Source of the DNA: Penium margaritaceum
Lineage: Eukaryota > Streptophyta > Zygnematophyceae > Desmidiales > Peniaceae
Reading direction: 5' to 3'
NCBI GenBank assembly: GCA_023375785.1
Contig: SZWC01000545.1
Span: 299,468 to 359,196 of the forward strand
Length of the DNA: 59,729 bases
Shown here: piece after piece, positions 20,736 through 32,975 of the stretch
Layout: every line of letters begins with the position of its first letter
Numbering within the stretch: the stretch's first letter is position 1
Made by a program: the position numbers and the translations under genes
Notes under the pieces: generated by a model
Database searches by the model: none
What the model was told of the DNA's origin: nothing
What the model saw: only the letters and a program-made list of their open reading frames with translations

Positions 20736-21639
20736 ATGGCCCAAAATGCCATCGACCCAGGCTTAAACTGGACTTTGAAACCTAGATGAATTTTTGGAAA
20801 TTCTAGACAGAGACTCGTCTGTTTGAGCAATGAAATTTGTAAGGCACTCAAACAGCTATCTTGGGAGACGTGTGATGGCTTGTTGGAAAGCTTAGGAGTC
20901 GCAGCACAAGCCCACCAGACTTGGGCATCATCGAAGAAGTTTAGAATAAGTGGCACTGCTGCAAATTGAGGGTGGCATCTCTGATTATGACTTGGAAAGG
21001 CATGGTAATGCACCAAACCTATTAGACAATTGTTGATGATCACAACACATGATGTGCCTTATATATCTGGCACACTATCGGACATGGAGACACTTGTAAA
21101 CACACATGAAAGAAAAAAAAAAACCTTGCTCGGGGCAAGCACTATGTGGTTGGTTGAAAATTCTAGGCATCCTTGGCAATGCCTTGGTGGTGTTGTACCA
21201 CCCACACAAACCCCACACATGGTGATAGTTACCATAAAAATCTGACTCGCATTCAAAAACACCTAAAAAATGACTTTCCAACCTTGTTGCGGTTGTAATT
21301 GCGCACACACATTTTTCTTTGCACAAACAATTTTCTTGGCACATGCAACGCGAGAAGAAAAACAAACGCGACTCGTATTAGAAGCAAGTCACATACAAGT
21401 GTAGCTTGGTCGATTGGCGCGTTTGCAAGGCCGTGTCATGGAATTGTGGAATGAATTGCGTGACTTACCGGTGAAATGGCCGTGTCGCTCCCTCATGCGC
21501 ACTTGCGCCTCTTGCACATGCCCGCATCCTTTTTTGTGACTGCTCCTCACACATCCACACAAAAACTAGTCACAAGAATAGACCACCTACCATCGAACGT
21601 TTCTCTCACTTGTGCTCATACATCATACCCTTTAAAAAA
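20736..21639. other. No feature recognised, probable intron or insertion in copy 2
   Basis: About 0.9 kb lies between the VDQSG and CNFY segments of copy 2, which are adjacent in copy 1. I see no terminal repeats or conserved protein. A 5' splice-like GTTTGT lies shortly after the CNFYFEEH codons on the minus strand, so an intron in copy 2 is possible. Confidence 0.35.
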
Positions 21640-22064
21640 AATTATGTGGACAACCCGCCAGCTGCCCAGTCGTTGCGACTCATCAAAGCCGTCACGACCT
21701 CCCCTCTTCCTATTTTTGTTTGTTCTCTTGCTTCCACTGGGCAGTCAACGAGACTCCCGCCCAGTACTTGCTCGCATCGGCGGGTTCTGCCACTGAACCG
21801 CCAACAAACCGCATGCTCTTCAAAGTAGAAGTTGCACATCTTTGTAGGAGACTTTGGACACGGAGTGAACTCTTCCCTCGGCCACGCTGTCCTTTTGGGG
21901 TAGAAGGAGGACAAGGATGTGGGCTTGGGTTTGAGGAGGCACGCTGCAGTACAGCATGGGGGGAAAATGAAGACGAGGACTAATCGGGAGAGGACCCGTG
22001 TGGCATTTTCTAGCGTCCTCATGGTGATGGTGTGTTGTGCTGGACGCACTTCATGAACAGCCAT
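21640..22064 (-). pseudogene. Unrecognised protein, copy 2: N-proximal CNFYFE segment
   Basis: An open minus-strand frame of about 140 codons contains CPKSPTKMCNFYFEEHAVCW, matching CPESPTDLCNFYIEGKAEC of copy 1. The rest of the frame does not align with copy 1 and may be intron or flank. An ATG is present at 22064, but there is no evidence that it is the true start. Confidence 0.45.
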
Positions 22065-23600
22065 CTGCGTCTGATCGTCCTAAACAAGGTTGTGTTTCAA
22101 TCAATAAAGAACAAGTGGTCTCAGTTCCTTGCGCTTCCCTCTTTCCCAGGCTTCTATATTACTTTGGGAGTGGCGTCGCTACTCTGCAGCTATGGAAAAG
22201 GGTGCAGCTTTGCACGTGATCCGTTGCACTTCTCGCGTTGTATTGACTAGGCTTCTGCGGCGATAACTAAGTGGGAAACTGATCGCAATCTAATCCACGG
22301 CAGTTTGGGGGGGGGGGGGGGGGGATATGGGGGGGATTTTTTTCTGCACGTTCTCTTTTAAAGAAAGTGCTTCCGCTCAAGTCTAGCGACACCGCCGTCG
22401 CCGGCGGAAAGACAGCTGTGCCGTCGACATGAATGACGACTAAGATCGACGGTGGAACATTGAAAGATGGAGATCCATGGCGACAAGTCAACTTGTCGAC
22501 ATTAAGTAAGACGCATGCGCCAGTTTTTTGGTTTTTTGGTTTTTTTTTCCCCGGGCGCTTTTGCATGACGCCATAGCCTATTTGGGAAAATGGCCCATCT
22601 ACCGTTGACTCACAGTATTTTCCCCGGATATCCGGTCACTTCCGACTTCCCCCAAAACGTTTTTCACAAGTGCAAAAAAGGTTGGTAAACTAAACTCCCC
22701 CTTTGTTGAAAGGGAGCCCCGCCACCGCGGGGCCTGGGATGTGTCCGAACCTTAGTAAAACCCACAACCCCTGAATTTTACGAGGGGGGTGGGTCAAGCA
22801 TTCTTATCTTTGGTGATTTTGAGGCTTTTTCTGGGCGTGAGGAAAAAATACTGTGAGTCAACACCCGAGTGGCAAAATACAAAATTAAGATGGTAGATGG
22901 CGTGGCGCTTTGGGCCAGGTATGGGGGCACACTATTTCTTGACTTTTTCTCCGTGGTCTCAGCCAACAACATGCGAGGACACAACTCGAGCAGAATTTTC
23001 CTTGACCAGTAAGAGATTTTGTTTTACCAGTGCAAGTTATACACAGACGACAGTAATGTTTCACAACCACAACAACCTAGTTGTTGCACCCGCCTCCAGT
23101 GATGGAACTTATGCGAGTACAGGATATCGACGCCTGTGAAACCTTCATGAGTTGAAGAAGTAATTTTTCTTCCATAAATGTATTTTTCAGGTGGGAAGAC
23201 TAGTGTAAAGGTTTTGGAGGCAACTCAAAGGAATTTATGGAGGACAAGAAAGGAATTTCTTTTAAAGATGTAGTAGAACTCATGAAGTGAGGCCTTTAAA
23301 TTTTTTTCCTTCTTTTTTAGTTTTCTGTGAAAAAGATGCACTGAGAACGCTTGGAGAGAACTTTAACTCAGTAGATTGAGAGGAATTTCCTCCTATTTTG
23401 AAGAAGTTTAAAACAAATATATAACCATGAGAGAGGGTGGAGCTCGGATCAAACTGGTAGTAGCTATGATTGGAATTGTTTACTCAAGAAGGTAACACTC
23501 TTGAAGAAACATGCCAAACATGTCGTCTTTCCTCCAGCTCATGTGGTTAAAGGCCATATAATCTTGGCACTTCCCTCTAGGGAGGTGGCTCAGATGATAG
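22065..23600. other. Non-coding or unassigned sequence with a poly-G tract
   Basis: No gene recognised. It contains a poly-G run at about 22307-22340 and an inverted repeat at 22604-22862 (separate entry). Short frames on both strands show no family resemblance. Confidence 0.5.
22604..22862. repeat. Inverted repeat pair, candidate small transposon
   Basis: GTTGACTCACAGTATTTT at 22604-22621 is repeated as a perfect 18-bp reverse complement at 22845-22862, with 223 bp between. ACC flanks both outer ends. Possible MITE or a fold-back structure. No other copy was seen in the window. Confidence 0.4.
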
Positions 23601-24299
23601 CTTGTGGATTTTCCTTCCAAGAATTCCCTTAGAGTTTCTCTTTGCGAGGCTTCATCCTACTCATGTCTAGTGAGCTTTACCTTTTATCCTTCATTCGACA
23701 AGATCTCCAGGAGCATCATTGGAAATCCTTGACCCCCTCCCTCCCCCTCCTCCAACAGTGGAGTATCATTGTGCCAGCCATGTTTGCATCAAACCCAAGT
23801 GTCCATGGTGTCCAACAAAGACTGCAGCAACCACCCTCATGGTAAGCTTCCATAATCATGAGGTACCCCAAGCATCCGGATTGTGCCCATGTGACACCAC
23901 ATGAGGAAGATCACGGAGAGGATGTGAAAAGGCCGGTAGAGGTTATCGCAGTCACTTCCATGAAGAGTAATTGCGATAACCTCCAAGCGCAATTATAGCA
24001 CTAACCACCCTTGGTAGGAAGGAACGCACGCGTGTGCTTTTCAGAGTTAGGGAAGCCCATTTTCCTTCTAATGTTTCCAAACATCAAGATGCATGCCAAG
24101 AGAAGCTCAATGGACTAATTGATCATGGGGATTTCTATCTTATTGACCTCCCAACTGGCTGAAAGGTACAAAGGGTTAAAAGAAAAAAGACACATCAACA
24201 AGAATCCATTTGATGGACATGGAATCTCTCAACAACATCTTATCTTGTTCCAAGAACCCTTTGGCGATCCCATGCTTGTCCGTGTACCACTTCATTTTC

Positions 24300-25000
24300 T
24301 ACAACCCCTTGTGAAGTGCATCACGTACACCTGACCACATATCCTTGAGGTTTTGCATAAATGTTCTGACTACGAGGAGCACCAACCCTTTCACCATATT
24401 TTTAGGGGAAATTAGGTTGCATTTCATTCACCAGCTGAAAAGTAGGCATCCCTGTTGATGCATGCATGGTCTTGCTGCAAGTCAAGGAAGCCACTAGGAG
24501 CTTGTACTTCTATCCCTCACCGTCTAGCTCCAAGATCTCCCACAACATGTTCTCTATTCTTTGATTTCTACACTTTTTTTAATCATCTATTTGAAGATAT
24601 CCGGCTAACAAGAAGTACAACTGGCTGCCCAACTTCTCAAACAATCCTTACTACAACTAGGAGGTGAGGCTGAGATCCTACATCCTTTATAATCTGCACC
24701 CTACGGATATTGCTGAAAAGCTGTAACATGTTTTAAGTCGTTCGTACTGCCACGATCTTCTTCATTCATGGGATGATATAAACCATCTTGGTGAACTTGT
24801 CCACCAATACCAACTCCATGGTGCCACCTTACGCACTAAGTGGAAGACCCTCCACTAAGGTGAAGAAGTTATCCATGCACGGCCACCCCTGCACCGGTAG
24901 TGGTTGTAGCTCTCTTGACATCCTCGTCCACCACATCTTCATCCTTTGGCATGTTTCACAACTGCTTACAAACTCCTTGTAATCCGCTCCTATCATCGCC
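24300..25000 (-). pseudogene. pol: Gypsy-1 integrase
   Basis: The minus strand reads GADYKEFVSSCETCQRMKMW (zinc-binding CxxC end), then PLPVQGWPCMDNFFTLVEGLP, GGTMELVLVDKFTKMVYIIP (core region with catalytic-Asp context changed) and DMWSGVRDALHKG. The last block matches DLTEMWHSVLDALHKVQ of Gypsy-2. Confidence 0.78.
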
Positions 25001-25289
25001 TACCACCATTGGCAGGTCAGTGTTTTGAAGGTCTTGTCATGGCCACAATGGCCACAATAGTGCAAGTCATGTACCTATTTTGACAGAGCTTGTCTCAAAG
25101 ATGTACTTGATGGTACCACAATCTGATTCCTTTACTCAAGCTGCAAATGTTTTCTGTCTGAATTGCATTCCTTCACCGTACCGCTAGCAATGTCGTGGTC
25201 CTCCACAAACCCGTAAGAAAACATGTACAGGAAAATTTTAGGTTCTTTTCAATGCCGTTACCACATGCACTTCCAAGTGCAGGCAACAT

Positions 25290-25552
25290 GGTAGCCATTC
25301 CATTGGATTAGCATGCCCCGGTTTATAGTAGATCTTGTACTCAGAGCCACCCTCTAATAGCTCCGTTCACTGTGCAAGATGACGGCTCAGTTTTGGCTGC
25401 CACTTGATTTATTTGGACGCGTAGTGGTTTGTATGAACAGCACACCAATGTACCTCAAGGTAATACATCTTTAAATTGAACTCTTGGACTACTCTTAGAA
25501 TCTCCTTGTCGTGAGTTGGTTGGTTGATCTCAGAATCTTTCAGCTTCTTGGG
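25290..25552 (-). pseudogene. pol: Gypsy-1 RNase H
   Basis: KKLKDSEINQPTHDKEILRV, then MYYLEVHWCAVHTNHYASK, then LLEGGSEYKIYYKPGHANP. These are the typical gypsy RNase H blocks (pE-NY-thdkE, TDH, Y-pGk-N), with TNH for TDH. Confidence 0.85.
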
Positions 25553-25859
25553 GTAGCGTGCAACAGCACCCCGCCATTTCCCTCGTGCATGCTAGACAGT
25601 GTGACACTCACAACCTACCAAACATGCAACAGCACCCTGTCATAAGTGTACGTGACACACTTCTTGGGGTTGTATGAAACAGCACCCCACCATTTACCTA
25701 GTGTGTGCTAGTGCGTGCTCAATGGAAATGGTCTAGAGCCAATTCCCTTGATCACGCGCTAGCACCCCGTGACTTGCAAAGTCAGTTACATCCGTCACCA
25801 ATGTTTACTGCTTACTCATTGCGATTGCACCAACATCAGTGCCTCACACATGGTAGCCT

Positions 25860-26658
25860 TCATCACTCCAAAGGCCTACCCCTCCATCTCACTCCACTCT
25901 TACTGGCATCTATTCTTGAGCAAGTCATCAATGGTTTCCCTGATTTTGTGTACCCCTAGATAAACCTCTTGCTTTGATAGCTTACACTTGCTTAGTTGTG
26001 CAAATAGTCACTCCTTTTCCCAACACTTCCATTTTCCAGGTGCTCCTCCAGTACCCATGAGTAGACAAATATGTCTTGAGGAAGAGAATCACCAACTAGT
26101 CAAAGTAGAGATAGGAGATCCGGTTCATTAGTCCTTGGAGCATTTTTTATCCAGAAGGCCAAGAGGAGATACTCGAAGTGTTCATGGCTCATCTGAAACC
26201 CAGTCTTCTCTACATCCTCCTCCACAATGGGGATTTTGTGGTACCAGGACCTCGGATCTATTATGTAGCAGATGCAGTTGGTCAAGTAAATCCTTGAGTC
26301 GGAGTAAGGAATATCGGTTCTTTACCGTTGTATTCTTTTGCATCCAAAATTCCATGTACATCTTAAACTCACCCTACTTCTTCTTTGATGAACAACACCG
26401 AAACCGCTTATGGAGACAACGTCGGTCGGGTGAAGTCCTGGTTGACCTGTTCCCCTGCTGGTTCTTGAGCTCTACTGGCTGTATGCCACTCATGTGACTG
26501 TAAAACTGCATTATAGGTGATGAACATGCTACCACCTGAATCCTATGATATCGATATGCTTTGTACCCCTTCAGCAACTCCTCCCAAAAGACTTCCGCAA
26601 ACTCCTTGTGCACATCCCCATCACCAAGAGATATGTCTAGAGCTCCCTCCCCTTCCAC
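25860..26658 (-). pseudogene. pol: Gypsy-1 reverse transcriptase
   Basis: 26658-26374 has FAEVFWEELLKGYKAYRYHR followed by SGIQPVELKNQQ and CSSKKK, the gypsy RT entry. 26285-26100 has DPRSWYHKIPIVEEDVEKTG and HFEYLLLAFWIKNAP, matching the DLRSGYHQI and MPFGLTNAP blocks. Further down DIFVYSWVLEEHLENG is the active-site region, with the catalytic YxDD altered (QD). Frames change between the pieces. Confidence 0.85.
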
Positions 26659-26699
26659 TGGCTACCCCTCCACTGCTTCCACAGCTTCAATCTACTGCT

Positions 26700-27162
26700 A
26701 CGCTCCATGTTCTGGATGCAGCCAAGCCATGGAGACCTGGCCACCTTTGCGCACACTCCGCTTCAACTGCAGCACGTTGATAATGTGTGAATGGTTCCCA
26801 GCTGCTGCCAGACATGACTTCTTTCCCTTACCCTGCCATGGTGACAAAGTGAGTTTCTTACCGTCCTCCTTCATGATTTGCCGGTTGCACCCCCAATCCA
26901 CCTTAATATTCCGAGCGCACAATCAATCTCGCTTAATCTAGAAGTCGTAGTCATCAAAAGGACAAATATGGAAGTCTATTCTAGATTCCAACTTACCCAT
27001 GCAGACTATTTCCTTGATGAGAGGCCTGCCGCAATCCACCATCCAAAACACCAGCTTTGCATTGGCCGACGTTCCCAGTTTCCATGCGAGTCCCGACCTT
27101 GTCATTGAAGAAACTATGGCTCGTGCTGTTATCCCGTAGATCATGTAGCTCCCTCCAAACAT
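26700..27162 (-). pseudogene. pol: Gypsy-1 protease-like region
   Basis: The minus strand reads KLVFWMVDCGRPLIKEIVCM, then RIDFHICPFDDYDF, then CARNIKVDWGCNRQIM. The last two match the gypsy aspartic-protease tail (F-vcPl-dyDviLG-dWL). The active-site DTG appears as VDCG, so the enzyme is dead. Confidence 0.7.
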
Positions 27163-27493
27163 AAGATATCCCCTGGAAAGTCACAAGAATCAGCTTTACA
27201 AAAATCCTTGGAGAATTCCGGGCCTCACCCTTGTTTTGCTACAACACTCGATACAGCTCCTTGATCCGCAAAAGCCTTTCAATGCCGGCTTTATTCCTTG
27301 AAAAGAAAACTATTGGAGCAGTAGGTTATCCCCTCTTGACTCATGTTTCCTGTTTCCGTGACTTACTTTGCATTATGGACAGTCATGATTGTGACAGATT
27401 TCCTTACACACAACCCCAACACTTGCCTCTGGGTCCCTGCTGCCTGCTCGTGCCCTGTTGTCCACCTTTCATAGTGTCCACCTCCTGGAGTGG

Positions 27494-27862
27494 CTACTCC
27501 ACCCGTGGTTGTGTTGATAATTGCTTCCAGTGCATACTGTAGCTTACCACGTGGATGCGCTCAGCTACCGATGCTAGCTCTACAAAGTTCTGCAACCCAA
27601 GCACATAAATTTCACATTTGGTGTACCGCTTCAGGCCATCATGGTAGCATTCGTATGCCTCCACGTGCAGTTTTTCATTGATCTGAACCACCAAATCCAT
27701 GAAGCAGGATGTTTACTGTTGTATCAATCTGCCATGCTTGACATGGTTCAGTTCATTCCATGCATATCGGCTGCTGTTGAGAAGTTTAAAATGTGCCAAG
27801 AGCATTGTCTCAAGCTGCTCCCATTTCTCCGGATTCACTGTCAACACCTCCACATCGACTAG
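27494..27862 (-). pseudogene. gag: Gypsy-1 gag
   Basis: The minus strand reads WEQLETMLLAHFKLLNSSRY (retrotransposon gag W-L-F pattern), then VEAYECYHDGLKRYTKCEIY and VLGLQNFVELASVAERI. The second block aligns with LEAYDCCHEELKPYFSREL in Gypsy-2. Confidence 0.72.
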
Positions 27863-28037
27863 CACATCCCCGTCCATATTTAGATTCAACAGTGGCTAAA
27901 TCCATGGTCCAGCTACCAGCCCTTACAACAACCCAGTGATGTTCCATCAGCATTATGCCGACGACCACTGCAGCACCATCTTCCGGAGTTTCTGAACAAA
28001 ACAGTGAGATGGTGAGAAAGGGAAAAGCCCTCCTCAT

Positions 28038-29990
28038 AGATCTAGTATTTTAAACCAGCCAAGATCTGATCGGTGCACTGAAACATTGTTATGAGAACAA
28101 TTTTTGCCATGAATACATGGAATTTTTGCTACACTTTCTGAAATTTTCAACGCACCAAAGAATGCTTCAACTCATGTAAAACAGGCCAAATTACAGTTGT
28201 TTCTATCCTCCATCCATGTTTGCTCCTGGCAGCACCACCAGCAAGGGTCACAGCCACCTGAAGTACCCTAGCTCACAAACACACCTCCAGCCACCATCCT
28301 CGAGTGCCCATACCTCCCAATGAACCTCACCTCATTGACCAAGTTTTTATCTTGGGGCGCTTCGGCTTGAGTTGGAAAGAAAGACGTTCTTTTGTGCTTG
28401 GGTTGAAAATGGTAATAATCTTGATTTACGGAGATGTACGGTCACATATTCCCTGTCTTGAACCAAGTTTCTTGGTTCTATGGTCAAATGGTCACGGTTT
28501 TCCACATCGAATGCAACTATGCCAATGAATCATGTGGACGATTTCATCACAATGACATCATCACCACCTCGACCGTCTGTACCAGTAACATGTTGCATGG
28601 GATGAAGATTGAGCAATCACGTTTGTATGTCTTGTTATGACTCCTCAAGGAGAGGTATGTATGAATTTTGGCAGGCACGGTTACCAATGAACCCAATCTG
28701 TCCTTCATGAATCCATGTCTTGGTTCAAAGGTGCACACATTGTTGTGCATTGAATCACATCAAAGAGCCTACGGACAGGGTCATCTCCAACCCCCTATAA
28801 GGCCAACCTTGGGTTTCTCATGGTGCTCTCCATCATGGGAAGTTTCATTTCCCATAATAAAGATGAAAATTCATCCAGAATCGGTCACCATTACGCGGCA
28901 ATTCATGTTCTCTGGTATGTCGTAAATTATCCTAGATTTGACGAGCCTTGCACATAGAGGGATTCCACCAACACTTATTGGGCATGTGATTTTTTTAATC
29001 GAGGTTGATATGAATTGATTGTTTGCATCTTTTTGGCATAGTACCTGGCAAGATTGTATGGAAAGAAGCACAGACTAGGCTTAGCATATGGCTTTGAAGT
29101 TTGCTGCATCTAAAGCTTGTGGTTGCATTGCTATCTGTGTAAGCTGAATAGTCCTTGATCATACATCCTTATCACATATGATAGAACTATTTCTATCCAG
29201 GTAAGATGATGACACAGTGACTCTTGAACTTCACAAGATTTTTCTCTTAACACTTGAGATCCAAAGACGTCGTGCATCTACCTTCCAAACTTTGACACAA
29301 AGTAGTATTTTCCCACTCCAAATCGTGCCTGAAGTTGCAACTTCATATCCAGGGACATTAGGAAACAGCCTTCTTCCACAAGGGAATGATGTAATGATTT
29401 TGGAAGATGGGATTGTATTCCTGAAAATGTATTTATCCACTAAGGAAACGAGAAATGGAGATAATTTTGGAAGAATACACTCCAAGCACAGGTCACTTGG
29501 TAAAGGACAGGTGAAGAGGCAAAATGGCACTGGTTCTTGAGACAAGAATGCAGATTATGGGCATTTTTTTCTGTCTCTATGGCTGGTATCTGGGTGAGTA
29601 ATGTTCCCATAGGCCTGAGTAGGTACTTGGAAAAGGATAGCATGTACAATATTCATCTTCCATTGGGCGATCTGGATGAATCAGATGATCAATTTGATAA
29701 CTCCATGGACAGTTCGGCCACTTAGGCTGCACTTCATGGGATTTTTCATCCAAAAAATTACGAGAAAAAATCATCCCCTCACCATAGTGCCAACCCAAAG
29801 GTATTCTCCTATTCATATGGAATTACGTAGTCATGTCAGAAGTATCATGTTGTTTTGGATGCCCTTTTTTCTTGAGATCACGTGCATTGAACATGTCAGA
29901 TACGTTATTTGCATGGATGATTTTTCATCACACTTGATTCGTTGAACAGGGAAATGTTTCTTTCTCTCAACCACACAGTTCCTACACAAG
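28038..29990. other. No gene recognised between Gypsy-1 and the GGCTCTA repeat
   Basis: AT-rich sequence. A 107-codon plus frame (29217-29540) and smaller frames have no recognisable motif. This would be the 5' flank of Gypsy-1, including its missing 5' LTR, but I could not find a repeat partner. Confidence 0.45.
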
Positions 29991-29999
29991 TTGGGTCAT

Positions 30000-30680
30000 T
30001 ACCTAAACTCTTGGGCTCTAGCTGGGCTCCAAACAGGCTGCCGTCAGAATGTAGCAAGGCTCTAGTTTAGCACTACTTGGTCTTACATTTTAGTCCACTA
30101 TGGCTCTATATGGACTATGATTGGGACTTTGTTTTATCCTAGTTGAGATTTAGTTTAACTATAATTTGGTTCTTCAAGGGCTCTGTCTGGAACATAGTTG
30201 GGTTGTACTTAGGCTGTACTTGGGTTCTAGTTGGGACCTAATTTGGCCCAATTAGGGATACATTTGGGTTCTTTTTGGCTCTACTCAGTCTCTTGTATGG
30301 CTCTAGTCTGTGTATAATAAGGCTCTATGTGGGCACTGTTTTTTCTCTACTTGGGGCATAGTTTGATATACATGGCCTCTTACTTTGGCTCTAAATTAGT
30401 TGTAGTTGGGCTTTGGATGGGCCACCGTAGGGCTCTACATATGCTCTCCTCCCACCAGCTGGGCTGCAATAGGAATTTAGTTTGGTCTTATCAAGCTCTA
30501 ATTTTCTCTCAATCTGGATCTATTTGGGCTCTACTTAGACTCTATTTGAGCTCTATCTAAGTTATGACTGTGGTTTTTCTTGGTTCTGAGTTGGGTTTTT
30601 TTTTTGCTGTAGTTTGGGTTTCTTTGGGATCTCGTTGGGAACTACGTGGGATTTCCTTGGAATCTTTTTTCTTATCTTCT
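30000..30680 (+). repeat. Degenerate GGCTCTA / TTGGG-rich tandem repeat
   Basis: Dozens of variants of GGCTCTANTTNGGG (for example TTGGGCTCTAGCTGGGCTCC at 30022, and GGCTCTATGTGGGC) follow one another at irregular spacing of about 10-30 bp. No reading frame is kept. It lies between the two opposed gypsy copies. Confidence 0.8.
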
Positions 30681-30938
30681 GGAAACCCCCTTGGAATCAA
30701 GCTGGAGTTTTTTCTAGCTCTTCTTTTTCATTAACCTGTGACACCTTCTCTCATATGTGGAATTCCGAGCAACTTATCTTTTGTTTTTGTTAGTTACATG
30801 AAAATAATCATATAGAAAGCTCATAATAAAACTCTTTAAATTCAATGATTATGCCTTTGCATGCCTAGACAAATGTTTTGCTAAAAAAGGCTGGAATTGT
30901 CTATTTTTACACGCAATTTCTGCATGATGTCCTGAATT

Positions 30939-31250
30939 TTGGCCCGAATGACTGTCCACAGTCATGACCTCTCAAACTTGGAGGCATATGACTGCTGCCA
31001 TGAGGAATTGAAGCCCTACTTCTCACGTGAACTCCCAGTGCTCACGTTGGGTAACTTTGAAACCTACTATACAGTAGGCTACAATGTGTACTGGAAACGC
31101 CACAAGCGGAGCAGCCGGTCCAGGCTGTGCCCATTGAAGTGGAGGCAGTTCAAACTAGACATTGGAGAGTGGGTAGGAAACAGGGATCAGGAAAGTGTTG
31201 AGCTAGTGGTGAGGAGGTCATTGCTGCAAGGAAATGGGCAGCAGCAGTGA
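30939..31250 (+). pseudogene. gag: Gypsy-2 gag
   Basis: LEAYDCCHEELKPYFSREL and VLTLGNFETYYTVGYNVYW align with Gypsy-1 gag. A basic tail (KRHKRSSRSR) follows. The open frame ends at 31250. Confidence 0.65.
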
Positions 31251-31863
31251 AGAGGGGACGACCTACTGATTCAGGTCTTTTTTCTGAAAGAAATAGTGCC
31301 AGCTCTGAATTCTTTTTCCCCGACAACAGAGCTGTCTCAACTGATGTGGCGGAATGAGGATGAGAGTATAAATCTTCAAGAAAATTTCCAGGAACTGATT
31401 CAATAGATTCTTCATTGGATTTTAAAGTTTTGGATAAACTATAAAATCATGTGTGTATCTTCCTTCAATGACAAGTTGGTGATAAGACTGAGACTCGCAT
31501 GATTACTGGGGGGTGTTGTCCAAGGCATGGCAAGTGTGTGGGGTTGTGGATTGTGGCAGGCCTGTTGTCAAGGAGATGTTCTTATGTGTAATCTTTTTGG
31601 TGTAAAGTTAACTTCCACACATGCCCCATGGATGACTACAAGTGCCAGATAGACTGGGACTGATTGCATGCATGGAATCCAAAGGTGGATTAGCGGTGAA
31701 ACTGGCAGGTCGTGAAGGCGGATGGAAATAATATTGCATTGCTATTATGGTGAGAATGGGGAAGAATTCACATGTGGAAGAATTGGGGAAGCAGCTGCAT
31801 GTTTTAAGATGACAACAATTGAAGTAGTGCAAGATTAATGGTATCAAGGTCTACCTGACTTGG

Positions 31864-32675
31864 GTGCATAGCCAAGGAGCTGAGAATCACATTGTAGCAT
31901 GGGAAGCAACAGAGGGGTATCTGGTGGAAGGCCAACGAGCTCTAGACTTACCACCTCGTGTTTGGGAGCAACTCAAGAACTTTATGGAAGTCTTTCTGGA
32001 TGACTCGTCAGAGGAGCTTCTGCCACAACATGGTATTTACAAAAAAAAAAAAGTAGCAGCAGGATCATCACAGATAGTGCGGTCTTACAATTGCATGAGT
32101 GACGCCACGCTTGTAGGTATCAGGCAAAAGAATGGGATGCAGTTCAATCAAAGCTTCATTTTACCATCAACTCAAGCAAGGTCTGTGGAATCAACAGTAC
32201 CGCAACAATCATTAACGCAGCCAAAGGGTGACCGAAGGGAGCCTACTTATACTATCAATTGTTGGTAGACCAACGTAGTTTGGCCTACCGATGCAGCTGG
32301 CTCACTAGGATGTCTCCACGCATGACGTTAGTACCATTTATCAAGACGAAATCCGGTGAGCTATGCATGTGTGTGAACTATTGGGCCCTCAATAGCATCA
32401 CAGTGAAGAATTGGTACCCGTTGCCACAATCCAAGGAGATGTTTAACCTGCTCCTTGGCGTGCAATTATTCAAAAAGCAAGACCTGAGGTCTGGGTGCCA
32501 CCAAATCCGCCTTGCAGTGGAGGATATACAAAGTACCCCTTTTTGGATGCGCTATAACACTGCGCATTTTGTGATGCCCTTTGGGCAAAAAAATACTCTA
32601 GTCAAGTTCACGGCACTGATCAACAAGGTCTTCAACCTTTCTATTGATCAGTTCATGGTTTTCTTCTTAAGCTAA
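31864..32675 (+). pseudogene. pol: Gypsy-2 reverse transcriptase
   Basis: 31864-32268 has LKNFMEVFLDDSSEELLPQH (gypsy RT entry, F-dvF-d-lp-gLPp). 32259-32675 has PFIKTKSGELCMCVNYWALN, VKNWYPLPQSKEMFNLLLGV, KKQDLRSGCHQIRLAVEDIQ and HFVMPFGQKNT, a good match to the central RT blocks. The first palm Asp appears in KKQD. The frame ends before the second catalytic block. Confidence 0.9.
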
Positions 32676-32975
32676 ACTTAGAAAGTGAGATCTCACCAAA
32701 TTGGATGGACTTTGTCAGCAGGAGAGGGAACTGCATCGGTGGAAGAAGTCAAAGAATGACCTGAACCAGAAGTTATGCACAACATCCAGGTCTTCTTGGG
32801 ATTACATAATGCTTCTAGAGGTTCATTCGGAGGCACGCAGAAGTAGGGACGGCCTTGCCAGAATTACTCAAGCATGGACACCAGGGGGATCTAGGTAGAA
32901 TGGAGGGACATGCCTGTGGAGAGATGAAGGTCATGTGTGATGCACTAGAGTTGATGTATCCGGAAATGAGGAACG

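Larger units (their letters stand above)
23600..28037 (-). mobile_element. Gypsy-1, decayed Ty3/gypsy element
   Basis: On the minus strand the domain order gag, protease-like, RT, RNase H, integrase can be followed from about 27.9 to 24.3 kb. That is the Ty3/gypsy order, with integrase after RNase H. LTRs were not found, so the borders are approximate. Every domain carries stops. It is the same family as Gypsy-2 (plus, 30.9-34.4 kb). Confidence 0.8.

Noticed and set aside
29217..29816. Host exons on either strand
   Set aside because: Open frames exist on both strands without motifs, splice context or second copy. AT-rich chance frames are more likely.
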